64,000 nt of DNA from Tildeniella torsiva UHER 1998/13D (GCA_019358835.1 JAHHIH010000023.1:1-64000), one strand, 5' to 3'. Positions 13,801 through 28,364 are shown, counted from the stretch's first letter. Program-made: numbers and translations. Notes: generated by a model from the letters alone, not told the origin.

Positions 13801-14870
13801 ATCGCCGGATCCGCCAGCCCTTCACCACCGACGGCGGCGATGCCCGCATCGTCGGTGGCGTAGGCTCCGCTGATGGTTGGGTCGTAGCTCTCGGGCAAAA
13901 GCACGCCATTTTCGTCGAAGTCGATCACCAGACGACCGACATACTTGTAGTTGCCGTCGGTGTTAACCACGGCGATGGGGTTACCGTCGGCCCCGGTTTG
14001 AATAATGGGATAAATGCCCTGGTTGGTATCGCCCGCGCGGGGGCGATCGTCTGCGTCGAAGAGGCGAGTGTTAGAGCCGCCGGCAACGATGATATCGACG
14101 TTTGACAGCCGCTGAGCCAGCTCTTGCTCGATAGCGATCTGCTGCATGTGGGCCAGCAGTACTACTTTGTCGATGTCGGGGTTGGCGGCCAGCAGGGCAT
14201 CGACATCGGCCTGAATTTCAGCGGCCAGGGCATCGAGCTGGTCTGGGGTAGGGCTGCTGTCAAAGGGCTGGGGCAGCACCGTGACAGTCCCAGGGCTAGA
14301 GATGCGCACGTTGACGTTGCTGATAGTGGGAGTTGTGGCCCCCACCACGCCGATTCTCTCACCGTTGACCTCAATGACCGTAGAGGCTGCGATGCCGTTG
14401 GGCTGGGGAGCGGTGGCATCGGGCACGACTAGATCGGCCAGGTTGGCGTCGGTGCTGAAATCGAGGTTGCTGCTCAGGTAAGGAAACGCTGTGCCAGCAA
14501 ATGATTCGTCGGCTTCTGTAGCCGGATCGTCTTCGCTACCGCCAATCAGATCGGCTACCAGGGCAGTACCCTGGTCGAACTCGTGGTTGCCAAAGGCGAT
14601 CGCCTGAAAGCCCAGGGCATTTTGAATTAAGATATCGCCGCGCCCGGCACCGCCAAATGCCTCACCGCTGGCATTGAAAAATACGCCGGGAATATACGCA
14701 TCTCCAGAGGACAAAATCAGCGTATTGGCAAAGCCTGCTACACCATCACCATCAATATCTTGATTTTTTAAGGCATTCAATACGGCTGAGAACCCTGGAG
14801 CATCATCAAGGGCCGTAATATTGCCCTCTTGGTCAGCAGCGTGGAAGAGTTGGAGTGTGAAGTCAGCCAT
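10815..14870 (-). CDS. Giant 5'-nucleotidase / phosphoesterase with propeller and DUF4114 domains
   Basis: The 1351-residue product opens with a metallophosphoesterase of the 5'-nucleotidase family (FHAADQEGN at 9-17, SSGDAYIPG at 54-62, GNHEFD at 94-99). A nucleotidase C-terminal domain follows (LKNGGGIRNN..., SFNNAL..., to about 640). After a PTDPTEPTEPG linker (about 650-665) comes a 'choice-of-anchor I' beta-propeller (TFTPDGTKVLVANEGEP). The last 125 residues look like DUF4114 (GGGDNDFNDIVVEV). Calcium-loop-like DxDxDG segments recur (DIDGDG, DANGDG, DLNGDG). There is no N-terminal signal peptide, which fits type I secretion through the C-terminus. It would release phosphate from nucleotides outside the cell. 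The ATG at 14870 fits the domain start; 14927 is an alternative. Confidence 0.85.
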   Translation of the reverse strand: MADFTLQLFHAADQEGNITALDDAPGFSAVLNALKNQDIDGDGVAGFANTLILSSGDAYIPGVFFNASGEAFGGAGRGDILIQNALGFQAIAFGNHEFDQGTALVADLIGGSEDDPATEADESFAGTAFPYLSSNLDFSTDANLADLVVPDATAPQPNGIAASTVIEVNGERIGVVGATTPTISNVNVRISSPGTVTVLPQPFDSSPTPDQLDALAAEIQADVDALLAANPDIDKVVLLAHMQQIAIEQELAQRLSNVDIIVAGGSNTRLFDADDRPRAGDTNQGIYPIIQTGADGNPIAVVNTDGNYKYVGRLVIDFDENGVLLPESYDPTISGAYATDDAGIAAVGGEGLADPAIAAITEALREVIIATESNVFGVSEVFLNGNRGAVRTQETNLGNLTADANLAIAKEVDPAAVISLKNGGGIRNNIGQTLVPAGGTGEAELLPNEEIPGVKPAGGISQNDVANALSFNNALSLITVTAEELLALVEHGVSASSLDDSVSPGQFPQIGGFSFSFDVTAEPGNRVQSLAIEAEDGTDIDVVVQNGEIVGDPSRTFRMVTLSFLADGGDGYPFPTGDTTNRIDLVDETAPATGNATFAPDFSEQDALAEYLFDNFGAEMPFAAAETGRELDSRIQNLAFRSDGVIDGAGPVDPTDPTEPTEPGVDPASLLVPLGTYETGVFDASAAEIVVYDPGSQRLFVVNAQVPAVEVLDISDPANPTKLFDIDPSAYGAGANSVAISNGIVAVAIENAEKTDPGSVVFFDIDGNFLNAVTVGALPDMLTFTPDGTKVLVANEGEPNDDYTIDPEGSISIIDLSGGVENLTQASVTTADFTAFNDQQDELVASGVRIFGLNATVAQDVEPEYIAVTGDSSTAYVALQESNALAVVDIASGAVTDILPLGFKDYSVVPLDASDRDDAINITTYPNLFGMYMPDAISLYEVGGETYIVTANEGDARIRPDGDLEDEAGNVIAEEGVFFNEEARVSDLALDPVAFPNAAELQADEALGRLTVTTTLGDANGDGLYEELYAFGGRSFSIWDTQGNLVYDSGAEFEQTLAELLPTEFNSDNSENGSFDSRSDAKGPEPEGVTIGEVNGRTYAFIGLERFGGVMTYDITNPTEAFFVDFVNNRDFAGDAETGTAGDLGAEGLTFISAANSPNGSPLVVVANEVSGSTTVFDASALEALTPTVPGDQVSDLLLDLRDLTGDVTTTFSVNREAAFDNFVGFYRIADLNGGVDLNGDGLADVTPGQSGYTEAALANRAEAVTLTTANLTTSVFESTVAGGSLYAPFLIANGNLDNFNANEVYFTFGAANADGVEHIRVTDGAIGFEDLFGGGDNDFNDIVVEVAVSV

Positions 14871-15167
14871 GGATAACACTTGGGGGTTACATCTGGTAGC
14901 CAATGCTACGAGGTCATCTTCGGCCATTACTCACAGCTGCACTTAATGGGGGGGCTAAGTGGCCGGTAAGCTTTGATTAAAAATTGCTTAACAGGCCGCC
15001 CTGCAATGACTTTTCGTGAGGGCTCAACGCCTAGAGATGAAAAGTTAATGACCTCGGCCCAGCGCTGAGGTCAGGCCCTGGGCCACGGCTTAGAATGGCG
15101 TAACCGGGAGATTACCCTCGGCAAGGCTCATGGCCTAGCGGCACCGAACAATCTAGAGAAATTTCCT

Positions 15168-16166
15168 ATGACAACTGACCTAAAAACAATTCTGGTTACG
15201 GGAGGCGCTGGCTATATTGGCAGCCATGCCGTTATGGCCCTTCAGCAGGCCGGTTACAGAGTGCTGATTTTAGACAACTTGGTCTATGGTCATCGTGACC
15301 TGGTGGAGACAGCTCTAAAGGCTGAGCTGATTGTCGGCAGCACTTTGGACAAGGCGCTGCTCAGAAATGTGTTTAGCCGCTATGACATCAGTGCCGTCAT
15401 GCATTTCTCGGCCTACGCCTACGTGGGTGAATCGGTGAGCGATCCCAGCAAATACTACGAAAACAACGTGGTGGGCACCCTGTCGCTGCTCGATGCCATG
15501 GTAGAAGCGGATGTCAAAACCTTTGTCTTTTCATCTACCTGCGCTACCTACGGGGTACCTCAGGAAATGCCGATTACCGAGACCCATCCCCAAAACCCGA
15601 TCAATCCCTACGGGGCAACCAAGCTGATGGTGGAGCGCATTCTCGCCGACTACGATAAAGCCTACGATTTTAGGTCGGTGCGGTTTCGCTACTTCAACGC
15701 CGCTGGTGCCCATCCCAACGGCCTGCTGGGCGAAGACCACAATCCTGAAACCCACCTGATTCCTCTAGTGCTGCAAACGGCCCTGGGCAAGCGGGAGTCA
15801 ATCAGCGTGTTTGGTACCGACTACCCCACCCCCGATGGCACCTGTGTGCGCGATTACATCCACGTGTGCGACCTGGCCGATGCCCACATTTTGGGGCTGG
15901 AGTATCTGTTGAAGGGCGGTGAGAGCGCCGTCTTTAACCTGGGCAACGGCAGCGGTTTCTCGGTGCGAGAGGTGATTGATGCGGCGGTGCGAATCACCGG
16001 CAAGTCGATCCCGGTGGTTGAGGTGGAACGTCGCCCTGGTGATCCGCCAGCGCTGGTGGGCAGCAGCGATCGCGCCCGCACTACCTTGGGCTGGAACCCG
16101 CAGTACGCCGACATTGACACCATTTTGACCCACGCCTGGGCCTGGCACCAAAAGCGCCACGGCTAA
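15168..16166 (+). CDS. galE: UDP-glucose 4-epimerase
   Basis: The 332-residue product is an extended short-chain dehydrogenase of normal GalE length. It has the NAD-binding TGGAGYIGSH near residue 12, the SSTCATYG active-site Ser region, and the Y-x-x-x-K pair in NPYGATKLMVERIL. A substrate region follows with FRYFNAAGA and a C-terminal R-x-G-D-P block (RRPGDPPALV). It interconverts UDP-glucose and UDP-galactose in the cytosol for polysaccharide and lipid synthesis. It stands alone on the plus strand between the nucleotidase and the ATP synthase operon, with about 300 bp upstream for promoters of both divergent genes. Confidence 0.95.
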   Translation: MTTDLKTILVTGGAGYIGSHAVMALQQAGYRVLILDNLVYGHRDLVETALKAELIVGSTLDKALLRNVFSRYDISAVMHFSAYAYVGESVSDPSKYYENNVVGTLSLLDAMVEADVKTFVFSSTCATYGVPQEMPITETHPQNPINPYGATKLMVERILADYDKAYDFRSVRFRYFNAAGAHPNGLLGEDHNPETHLIPLVLQTALGKRESISVFGTDYPTPDGTCVRDYIHVCDLADAHILGLEYLLKGGESAVFNLGNGSGFSVREVIDAAVRITGKSIPVVEVERRPGDPPALVGSSDRARTTLGWNPQYADIDTILTHAWAWHQKRHG

Positions 16167-16211
16167 GAGATCTCCGTCCCTGTGGCTGTGCGGCTAAGTT
16201 ACCGGGCACGC

Positions 16212-16243
16212 AAAAAAGGCCTGTCATAACTGTGACAGGCCTT
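16212..16243 (-). terminator. Terminator of the ATP synthase operon
   Basis: AAGGCCTGTCA (16216-16226) and TGACAGGCCTT (16233-16243) form an 11-bp stem. On the minus strand it is followed by a T run (16212-16217). It lies 26 bp after the atpG stop and also faces the end of galE. Confidence 0.85.
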
Positions 16244-16269
16244 GAATCGTGAATGTAGGTTTTACTGAC

Positions 16270-17220
16270 TTAGTTGAGGGAGTTAGCCCCGGCAACTACT
16301 TCCAGAATCTCCTGGGTAATGGCGGCCTGACGGGCTTTGTTGTAGGTCAGGTTGAGAGTCTTCGCCAATTCCTTGGCGTTGTCGCTGGCGTTGTTCATGG
16401 CGGTCATTCGAGCCGCCAGTTCGCTAGCCGCAGATTCTTGCAGTGCCCGCAGAATCTGATTGTTCAAATACAGCGGCAGCAGCGCATCTAGAATTTGCAC
16501 CGGATCTTGCTCGAAGATCATGTCCTGGGGAAACTCGGCTGGAGCTGGCCCCGCCATCTTCTCCCGCTCTACCTGAAAGACGCCGCCTTTGGTGGTGAGG
16601 CGGAAGATTTCGTCGTCAGGCACCTCTAAACCTTGGGGGTCTAGAGGCAGCAGGGTTTGAATGACTGGGCGAGAGCTGACCAGCGACACAAAGCGGGTAT
16701 AAACCAGCTCAACCCGGTCGACTTCATCGGACAGGAAAAGCGACAGCAGCTCGTCAGCAATGGTCGACGCTTCGGACGCGATCGGAATTTGCTCCAGCCC
16801 AGTAAAGCTGGCTTCAATGGGTTGATCGCGGCGCTTAAAGTACTGGCTGGCCTTGCGTCCCACCAAAACAAAGCGGTAGTTTAAGCCCTCAGCGGCCAGT
16901 TCCTTGGAGCGAATCTCGGCCTTGCGAATGACGTTGGTATTGTAGCCACCGCAGAGGCCGCGATCGCCGGAAATCACCAGCAGCGCCACGGTCTTTACCT
17001 CACGCTGCTTCAGCAGCGGCAGGTCGGTCTCTTCGAATCTGAGGCGGCTTTGCAGACCATAGAGCACCTGAGCTAAGCGATCGGCGAAGGGGCGGGTGGC
17101 AATCACCTGCTCTTGGGCACGGCGCACCTTAGCCGCCGCCACTAGGCGCATAGCTTCGGTAATCTTGCGGGTATTTTTTACAGACTTAATGCGGTCTCGA
17201 ATCGCTTTTAAGTTAGGCAT
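16270..17220 (-). CDS. atpG: ATP synthase gamma subunit
   Basis: The 316-residue product begins [20 protein letters not shown], with the conserved N-terminal helix that enters the F1 head, followed by [16 protein letters not shown]. The C-terminal helix ([20 protein letters not shown] then [10 protein letters not shown]) is also conserved. The length fits cyanobacterial gamma, which carries a 30-40 residue insertion near the middle (here around 195-240) linked to regulation in the light. It is the last gene of the operon, 68 bp after atpA, and is followed by a strong terminator. In cyanobacterial nomenclature it is often called atpC. It forms the central rotor shaft. Confidence 0.97.
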   Translation of the reverse strand: MPNLKAIRDRIKSVKNTRKITEAMRLVAAAKVRRAQEQVIATRPFADRLAQVLYGLQSRLRFEETDLPLLKQREVKTVALLVISGDRGLCGGYNTNVIRKAEIRSKELAAEGLNYRFVLVGRKASQYFKRRDQPIEASFTGLEQIPIASEASTIADELLSLFLSDEVDRVELVYTRFVSLVSSRPVIQTLLPLDPQGLEVPDDEIFRLTTKGGVFQVEREKMAGPAPAEFPQDMIFEQDPVQILDALLPLYLNNQILRALQESAASELAARMTAMNNASDNAKELAKTLNLTYNKARQAAITQEILEVVAGANSLN

Positions 17221-17288
17221 AGTGGATCCCTAAGGGGTCGTCGAGAACCGGGGCATGGCTCATGCAACACCCCGGTTAGAACAGGAGG

Positions 17289-18881
<1,593 letters not shown>

Positions 18882-19439
18882 CTAGGCGGTTGCCGCTAGC
18901 TGGATGCCAATACGGCGCAGCTGACCCCGCAGGCTAGCGTCAATTACCTGAGAGCCAACCTTGATGATCAAGCCGCCAATCAGGGCAGGATCAATCGTTA
19001 CGGACAGCTCGACACTGTTGGCACCGGTCATGGACTTGACGCGATCGCGGATGGCGTTTTGCTGATCGTCAGACAGCTCAACTGCCGCCGTAACATCGGC
19101 CAAAACTGTGTTGTTCCGCTCCCGCAGCAGGGCTTGGTACTGCTGAAGAATGGGCTTTAAGAACGCCACGCGGCTGCGGTCAACTAGCAGCAGCAAAAAA
19201 CTCAGCAGAAAATCGCTCACTTTGCCTTCCGAAATCTGGCGCAGTACGCCCTTTTTGGCGTCGGCAGACATCAACGGGCTCATCAAAAAGCCGGTTAGCT
19301 CTTTGGAGCTGTCCAGCACCTCCAGCAGGTCGGCCACCTCGACACCCACCTGGTCAACCGCGTTGTTGTCGGCGGCAACCGACATTAACGCCTTGGCGTA
19401 GGGAGCCGCAATTTCAGAATTTAGCGTTGTGTCGTTCAT
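18882..19439 (-). CDS. atpH: ATP synthase delta subunit
   Basis: The 185-residue product fits F1 delta (OSCP): an N-terminal helical domain (SEIAAPYAKALMSVAADNN) and a C-terminal domain with VTAAVELSDDQQNAIRDRVK and the family signature ending in DPALIGGLIIKVGSQVIDAS. Delta links the top of F1 to the b/b' stalk. It starts 2 bp after the atpF stop and is followed by atpA. Cyanobacterial literature also calls this gene atpD. Confidence 0.96.
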   Translation of the reverse strand: MNDTTLNSEIAAPYAKALMSVAADNNAVDQVGVEVADLLEVLDSSKELTGFLMSPLMSADAKKGVLRQISEGKVSDFLLSFLLLLVDRSRVAFLKPILQQYQALLRERNNTVLADVTAAVELSDDQQNAIRDRVKSMTGANSVELSVTIDPALIGGLIIKVGSQVIDASLRGQLRRIGIQLAATA

Positions 19440-19441
19440 GG

Positions 19442-19963
19442 CTATTCTCCTTGGAGCAGGGCAATGCTGGAATCAACCAGACGCCGCTGCAAGTCGTCAT
19501 TGAGCTGACCTGGTAGAGCGGCTTCACTGCGCTCAATGGCCAGGGCTGCAATCCGCTGCTGTAGCTCTCGCATCACCCGCGCCTCTTGGGAGGTTAGATC
19601 CTGAGCAGCGCTGGCCCGCATGCGTTCTACGTCAGTTTGAGACTGAGCCAAAATGGCCTCGCGAGTTCTCTCTGCCGTGGTTTGAGCCTCGGCCAAAATT
19701 TTCTTGGCTTCTGCCTGAGCCTGGGCCAGCTTTTGCTGCTGCTCTGCCAAAGCGGCGGCGGCTTCTTTCTTACGCTGCTCGGCCTCTGTGATCGCTGTCT
19801 GAATGGCCGATTGGCGAGTCGATAGGGTCTTCCCTAAAAACTTGCCGCCAAAGTAATACAGCACGCCAATAATAATGACCAGATTAATCAGGTTGGTTTC
19901 CAGGATATTGAAATCCACACCAAACCCGCCTTCTTCCGCCGCTAGTAACCAACCAATAGTCAT
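19442..19963 (-). CDS. atpF: ATP synthase subunit b
   Basis: The 173-residue product has a short N-terminus (MTIGWLLAAEEGGFG), one membrane helix (LINLVIIIGVLYYFGGKFLG) and a long charged coiled coil rich in A, E, Q and R, as in the peripheral stalk. The ATG at 19963 is chosen; the frame allows MPASL at 19993 but the family start fits the later ATG. Cyanobacteria use a b/b' heterodimer instead of b2, and b' is encoded just upstream. It overlaps closely with atpH in spacing. Confidence 0.95.
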   Translation of the reverse strand: MTIGWLLAAEEGGFGVDFNILETNLINLVIIIGVLYYFGGKFLGKTLSTRQSAIQTAITEAEQRKKEAAAALAEQQQKLAQAQAEAKKILAEAQTTAERTREAILAQSQTDVERMRASAAQDLTSQEARVMRELQQRIAALAIERSEAALPGQLNDDLQRRLVDSSIALLQGE

Positions 19964-20029
19964 ATCCCTACTTTCCGTCAACGACGCGGGCAACTCCAGG
20001 GGCTAAATCACCCCGTCATCACCAATAGC

Positions 20030-20521
20030 CTAGGCCGCCAAAGAACCCAGCAGCTTGTCTAAAATTTGTTGGCTCAGACCATCTACCTGCTGCTCAAGGG
20101 TAGCCATGGCCTGATTCTTTTGCTCATCTAGCTCTCGCTGCACCTGCTCGCGCTGGGCCTGGGCCTCTTGCTGAGCCGTAGCAACGGTTTGAGCCGCAAT
20201 CTTTTGCGCTTCTTCCTGGGCTTCGGCAATCACCGCTTGGGCCTGGCGGCGGGTTTCAGCTAGCTCTTGCTGATACTGCTTGGCAATTTGCTCGGCTTTG
20301 GCTAAGCGCTCTGCCGCATCAACCTGATTGGAACTAATGTAGCCGTCACGTTCGTCTAAGACTTTGCCCAGGGGTTTATAAAACAACACGTTGAGCGCCA
20401 CCGCCAGCAGCACAAACTGCACGGCCATCAGCGGCAAAGTGGCGTCTAAGTCAAATAGACCACCGCCCTCTTCAACGGCTTCAGCGGTTTCAACCGCCAG
20501 TAACCAAACAAAATTCATCAT
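20030..20521 (-). CDS. atpF': ATP synthase subunit b'
   Basis: The 163-residue product has one membrane helix near the N-terminus ([21 protein letters not shown]), then the conserved [13 protein letters not shown] and a long coiled coil ([20 protein letters not shown]...). It is the second stalk subunit specific to photosynthetic bacteria and pairs with b. It lies between atpE and atpF in the usual cyanobacterial order. A second ATG three bases later (20518) is an equally possible start. The gene is also called atpG in cyanobacterial nomenclature. Confidence 0.94.
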   Translation of the reverse strand: MMNFVWLLAVETAEAVEEGGGLFDLDATLPLMAVQFVLLAVALNVLFYKPLGKVLDERDGYISSNQVDAAERLAKAEQIAKQYQQELAETRRQAQAVIAEAQEEAQKIAAQTVATAQQEAQAQREQVQRELDEQKNQAMATLEQQVDGLSQQILDKLLGSLAA

Positions 20522-20636
20522 TGTGGGTATGCCCTTTCACTCGGCCCAGGGCCAGCACTACAAGGTGACATCGCGAATGTAAGCTTCGACAGGCAGGGAA
20601 AAGTACTGAACCTTCCCCTGCCCAGCGATTTTGAAT

Positions 20637-20915
<279 letters not shown>

Positions 20916-21041
20916 TTAAACAGGTCGTAGACAACGCTCGATAGGCGTTTCTCATACTGCGGCCCTAAGACCACGTCGGCTGGCAGCACCTGCCCTACCA
21001 GCCAATATCAAACTGAATGCCCCAAGAGAAGTTACCGGGGG

Positions 21042-21791
21042 TCATCCATGCTCTTCACCACCATGCCCCTCGATTGCCTCGCCGATGTAGGCCGCTGCTA
21101 GGGTTGCAAAGATCAGCGCCTGAATCGCACTGGTAAACAAACCCAAGACCATTACTGGTAGCGGTACGAAGAGAGGCACCAGCAAGACCAGCACAGCGAC
21201 CACCAGCTCATCGGCCAGGATGTTTCCAAACAGACGGAAACTTAGGGAGAGGGGCTTGGTGAAATCTTCCAAAATGTTGATGGGCAGCAGAATGGGAGTG
21301 GGTTCGATGTACTTTGCAAAGTACCCCAGCCCGCGATTGCTAAACCCGGCATAAAAGTAAGCTAAAGACGTCAACAGCGCCAAGGCTACGGTGGTATTGA
21401 TGTCGTTAGTTGGAGCGGCTAACTCACCCGACGGCAGATGAATGAGCTTCCAGGGAATCAGCGCTCCTGACCAGTTGGAGACAAAGATAAATAGAAACAG
21501 AGTGCCTACAAAAGGAACCCAGGGCCGGTACTCTTTTTCGCCAATCTGGTTTTTGGCTAGGTCGCGGATAAACTCTAGGGCGTACTCCATGAAGTTCTGG
21601 AGGCCAGAAGGTATCCGCTGAATGTTGCGGGTGGCCAAAAATGAAACCAACAGCAGAGCGCCAATCACAAACCAGGAGGTCAAAAAGACCTGGCCGTGGA
21701 GTTTTAGGCCACCGAGCTGCCAGTACAAATGCTGGCCAACCTCTAGCTTTGCCAGGACTAAGGGATGAATCATTAGCATATTGAGCGCCAT
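21042..21791 (-). CDS. atpB: ATP synthase subunit a
   Basis: The 249-residue product has five to six membrane helices and the key half-channel helix [20 protein letters not shown], containing the essential Arg, followed by a C-terminal helix ending in [18 protein letters not shown]. It carries the proton half-channels next to the c ring. Its start is the ATG at 21791; MLMIHP at 21779 is an in-frame alternative. It follows the Atp1 gene by 71 bp. Cyanobacterial naming also uses atpI for this subunit. Confidence 0.97.
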   Translation of the reverse strand: MALNMLMIHPLVLAKLEVGQHLYWQLGGLKLHGQVFLTSWFVIGALLLVSFLATRNIQRIPSGLQNFMEYALEFIRDLAKNQIGEKEYRPWVPFVGTLFLFIFVSNWSGALIPWKLIHLPSGELAAPTNDINTTVALALLTSLAYFYAGFSNRGLGYFAKYIEPTPILLPINILEDFTKPLSLSFRLFGNILADELVVAVLVLLVPLFVPLPVMVLGLFTSAIQALIFATLAAAYIGEAIEGHGGEEHG

Positions 21792-21862
21792 CTCTTAAAT
21801 CGACTTCTCCTTAAGACCTGCCAGGAAAAAGCATGCTATGCTTGGGAACCACCAATCTAGGT

Positions 21863-22348
21863 TTAGCCAGATGCCTGGGAAGACCCTGATGGTGATTTTG
21901 GCAGCACCGCAGTCCAGAGGGTGTAAGCAATTAACGCCCCCTTGTAGGTCAAGAACCCGAGAAAAACGGGAACGACTTCAAGCTGCTGCCACCGAGTAGC
22001 GACTAAAACCAGACCAACCACTAGGGCCAGTCGGCCGCTGCCTAGCCTTGAGCTTCCGCGCCCAATGTTGGCCACGCTTTTTGCCAACATCCTCAAGTAA
22101 ACCACACCGCCGCACGCTCCTATTAAATAATTCAGAGCAATTGGCAGAGAGTAGGCTAACCAGACGCTAAAGAAGATCACGCCGGTAAATGCCAGGGTGG
22201 TCAGCAACAGATTTTGCTGAAGCTGGTAATACTCTTCCATAGCCGTCGTCGAAGCGGGGGGGAGAGATTGACCTTCGGGTTGACCGGGGTCTACCTCTGC
22301 CTCTACCTGCTCAACAGGGTCAGTGGGTTCGGAGGGCAATGGGGCCAC
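21863..22348 (-). CDS. atpI: Atp1 (ATP synthase protein I), c-ring assembly factor
   Basis: The 161-residue product has an acidic, proline-rich N-terminus (about 1-40) and four hydrophobic segments (LLTTLAFTGVIFFSVWLAYS, ALNYLIGACGGVVYLRML, LALVVGLVLVATRW, VPVFLGFLTYKGALIAYTLW). This is the pattern of UncI/Atp1 proteins that lead most F-type ATP synthase operons and help assemble the c ring. It is the first gene of the operon; the promoter must lie in 22349-22476. The long soluble N-terminus seems specific to cyanobacterial versions. Confidence 0.85.
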   Translation of the reverse strand: MAPLPSEPTDPVEQVEAEVDPGQPEGQSLPPASTTAMEEYYQLQQNLLLTTLAFTGVIFFSVWLAYSLPIALNYLIGACGGVVYLRMLAKSVANIGRGSSRLGSGRLALVVGLVLVATRWQQLEVVPVFLGFLTYKGALIAYTLWTAVLPKSPSGSSQASG

Positions 22349-22476
22349 GAAAGCGCCTAATCCTTAGCCGTTAAAGGGTTTCACCTGTTTGAACAGGCCG
22401 TAGACGATCATATCACGGCAATAATACTTAATAGACGCTTCTCAAAAGTAAATCCGCCATCATCATCCCAGCTTGG

Positions 22477-23703
22477 TCAAATCCGCTGGGGTGGTTCCAG
22501 CAAAATGAGCTGCCGTTGATGCATTTGCCGCACCAGCTCAAGGTTGGCCCGGCCTTGGCCCACCAGGTCAGCTACACTGGCCTGAGAATGCTCGGGGTTT
22601 GGCCCGTTGTGAGCATCGCAGGCCTTTAAAAACTCAAACTCTGTCTGATCTAAAGAGGTGATCTGATAGTTATGGTCGAAGATGCTTTGGCTAGGCCAGC
22701 CCTCCATGCAGGGGTTGCGGGTAGGAATGGCGGCCAGCAGAGCGGCGTCCTCATCCCAGCTGAAATGGGGATAGGGAGGACGGGCCAGGAACCACTCGAA
22801 GTGCGTAATCTCTGGATCTAGCAGTTCCACTAGGCGGTACTGGTCTTTCCCAGGCAGCTGCTTGGCGCGATTGAGCAGGGCTGGGTCTGACGCCAGCAGG
22901 CGATCGAGCTGCCACACCTGGGGGTTGGAAAAGCCGACAAACTCCAGACTTGAGGCATCGATCAACTCAAACAGGCTATCTAAGGTGTAATCCACTTCCT
23001 GCGGGTGGACGTACATGTCGGCAAAGCATTCGTCGCGGTGGTTTTCCATGGCCCAGCGATCGCGCTCCCGCTGCTTGAGCCGATTCCCCTCAGGCAGGCT
23101 GGCAAAAATTTGCCGTCCCACCTGCACGCCGTCGCGGTAGTCGCCGCGCTGGCTGCCCTGGACGAGGGCGATCGCCCGCTGCATGAGCGAGATCTCTGCC
23201 CGACCAATGGCGGCGTAGACAAATAAATGTATAAAGCCGCCGGGAGCGAGCTTAGTAGCGAGCGACTGGAGCCCTCTTAGCGGATCGGGCATGTGGTGGA
23301 TCACGCCGACGCAGTTGATCCAGTCGAACTCGCCCTCGATTTGCTCTACGTCGTAGATGCTGAGCTGGCGAAACTGGACGTTGGTAGCCCTAGAGGATTG
23401 GCAACGCTGGGTCGCCGTGGCGATCGCTCGCTCGCTCAGATCAATCCCCAGCACCTCAGATTCTGGGTTCAAATGGCTAATGTATTCAGTACTTACCCCA
23501 GTGCCGCACCCCGCATCCAGCACCCGCACCTTATGGCTGGCTGGGGCTGCCCCGGTGCAAAAGCTGTGCACTGTCGGCCAGTACCAGCGCCAGTTGTACC
23601 CCGGTGGGGCTTCATCCAAAATGGGCTCTGGAGGAAAAGGGTAGGTGTTGTAAAGGCTGGCTACGGCATCGCTGACCGCCTGAGTTCTTGTCAAGTCATC
23701 CAT
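22477..23703 (-). CDS. SAM-dependent class I methyltransferase
   Basis: The 408-residue product begins MDDLTRTQAVSDAVASLYNT and PFPPEPILDE. Its Rossmann fold has motif I VLDAGCGTGVSTEY (about 61-74), the acidic end of strand 2 in VLGIDLSERAI, and motif IV WINCVGVIHHMPDP. The C-terminal 150 residues (YVHPQEVDYTLDSLFELID ...) form an accessory domain ending with a winged-helix-like stretch. Such two-domain proteins are conserved in cyanobacteria with no firm substrate. Transcribed on its own between the ATP synthase promoter and apcE. The substrate cannot be read from the sequence. Confidence 0.8.
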   Translation of the reverse strand: MDDLTRTQAVSDAVASLYNTYPFPPEPILDEAPPGYNWRWYWPTVHSFCTGAAPASHKVRVLDAGCGTGVSTEYISHLNPESEVLGIDLSERAIATATQRCQSSRATNVQFRQLSIYDVEQIEGEFDWINCVGVIHHMPDPLRGLQSLATKLAPGGFIHLFVYAAIGRAEISLMQRAIALVQGSQRGDYRDGVQVGRQIFASLPEGNRLKQRERDRWAMENHRDECFADMYVHPQEVDYTLDSLFELIDASSLEFVGFSNPQVWQLDRLLASDPALLNRAKQLPGKDQYRLVELLDPEITHFEWFLARPPYPHFSWDEDAALLAAIPTRNPCMEGWPSQSIFDHNYQITSLDQTEFEFLKACDAHNGPNPEHSQASVADLVGQGRANLELVRQMHQRQLILLEPPQRI

Positions 23704-27473
<3,770 letters not shown>

Positions 27474-27486
27474 TCCGTTTTCGTTC

Positions 27487-27522
27487 ATTGGTGGGGGATG
27501 GTTCAGGCCATCCCCCACCAAT
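27487..27522 (+). promoter_or_regulatory. Perfect 15-bp hairpin between apcE and apcA
   Basis: ATTGGTGGGGGATGG (27487-27501) and its exact complement (27508-27522) enclose a 6-nt loop, 14 bp after the apcE stop. There is no T run after it. It may end or stabilise the apcE transcript, or mark a processing point before apcABC. Confidence 0.65.
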
Positions 27523-27878
27523 GGGCATTAAAATCTTCTGTCTAACTGGTTTTTAAGGCAAGGCATTGCTTTGTCTGTATCGTGGTCTGATTCTGTTGCG
27601 TAATATTAAAATCGGGTTCTAAACTGTGCTCGGTTTGTAGCTTTTAGAGGCTTTAGGAATTTTCCTGAGCCTCTAAAATGTTGTTGAAATCGGCTCTTAG
27701 AGAAACTGAGGAAAACTGTTACAAAATATTTCGCTGCTTTGAAGAAGGCTTACGCAATACCGGACAATTAATCGGGAAGGCCGCCAGAACTGAGGGTCTT
27801 TATAGATTTAGCTCTGGCCCTGCACCCTTAAATGCCAGTTTCATACTATCTGGTCATATTTTTCGGAGGAATCCATCA
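27523..27878. other. Leader and promoter region of apcABC
   Basis: These 356 bp hold no convincing gene. The apcA frame is open upstream to 27678, but the family start is the ATG at 27879 behind GGAGG. The sequence is AT-richer than its surroundings and likely holds the strong apcA promoter and 5' UTR. A hairpin-like TTTTAGAGGCTTTAGGAATTTT-type stretch with CCTCTAAAA lies near 27642-27678. Confidence 0.4.
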
Positions 27879-28364
27879 ATGAGTATTGTCACGAAGTCAA
27901 TCGTGAATGCCGATGCTGAGGCACGTTACCTCAGCCCCGGTGAGTTGGATCGTATCAAGGGCTTTGTTACCTCTGGTGAGCGTCGTCTGCGGATTGCTCA
28001 GGTGCTGACCGAATCCCGCGAGCGCATCGTCAAGGAAGCTGGCAACCAGCTGTTCCAGAAGCGCCCTGACGTTGTTTCTCCCGGTGGCAATGCCTACGGC
28101 GAAGAAATGACCGCTACCTGCCTGCGCGATATGGACTACTACCTGCGCCTCATCACCTACGGTGTGGTCGCTGGTGATGTTACCCCCATCGAAGAAATCG
28201 GTCTGGTGGGCGTGCGTGAAATGTACAACTCCCTGGGTACCCCCATCCCCGCTGTGGCTGAGGCTGTGCGCTCCATGAAGGCTGTCGCAACCGGGCTCCT
28301 GTCCAGCGAAGATGCTGCTGAAGCCGCATCCTACTTCGACTATGTTGTCGGCGCTATGCAGTAG
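27879..28364 (+). CDS. apcA: Allophycocyanin alpha subunit
   Basis: The 161-residue product is a classical phycobiliprotein alpha chain: [20 protein letters not shown], bilin-binding Cys in [18 protein letters not shown] (near residue 81), and the conserved end [13 protein letters not shown]. The ATG at 27879 follows GGAGG by 10 bases. With apcB it forms the allophycocyanin trimers of the phycobilisome core. It is followed by apcB after 64 bp and by apcC, the usual operon, and the codon use is that of highly expressed genes. Confidence 0.98.
   Translation: MSIVTKSIVNADAEARYLSPGELDRIKGFVTSGERRLRIAQVLTESRERIVKEAGNQLFQKRPDVVSPGGNAYGEEMTATCLRDMDYYLRLITYGVVAGDVTPIEEIGLVGVREMYNSLGTPIPAVAEAVRSMKAVATGLLSSEDAAEAASYFDYVVGAMQ

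Noticed and set aside
13485-14105. 206-codon plus-strand frame inside the nucleotidase gene
   Set aside because: Antisense to a clear conserved domain; composition is not that of a real protein.
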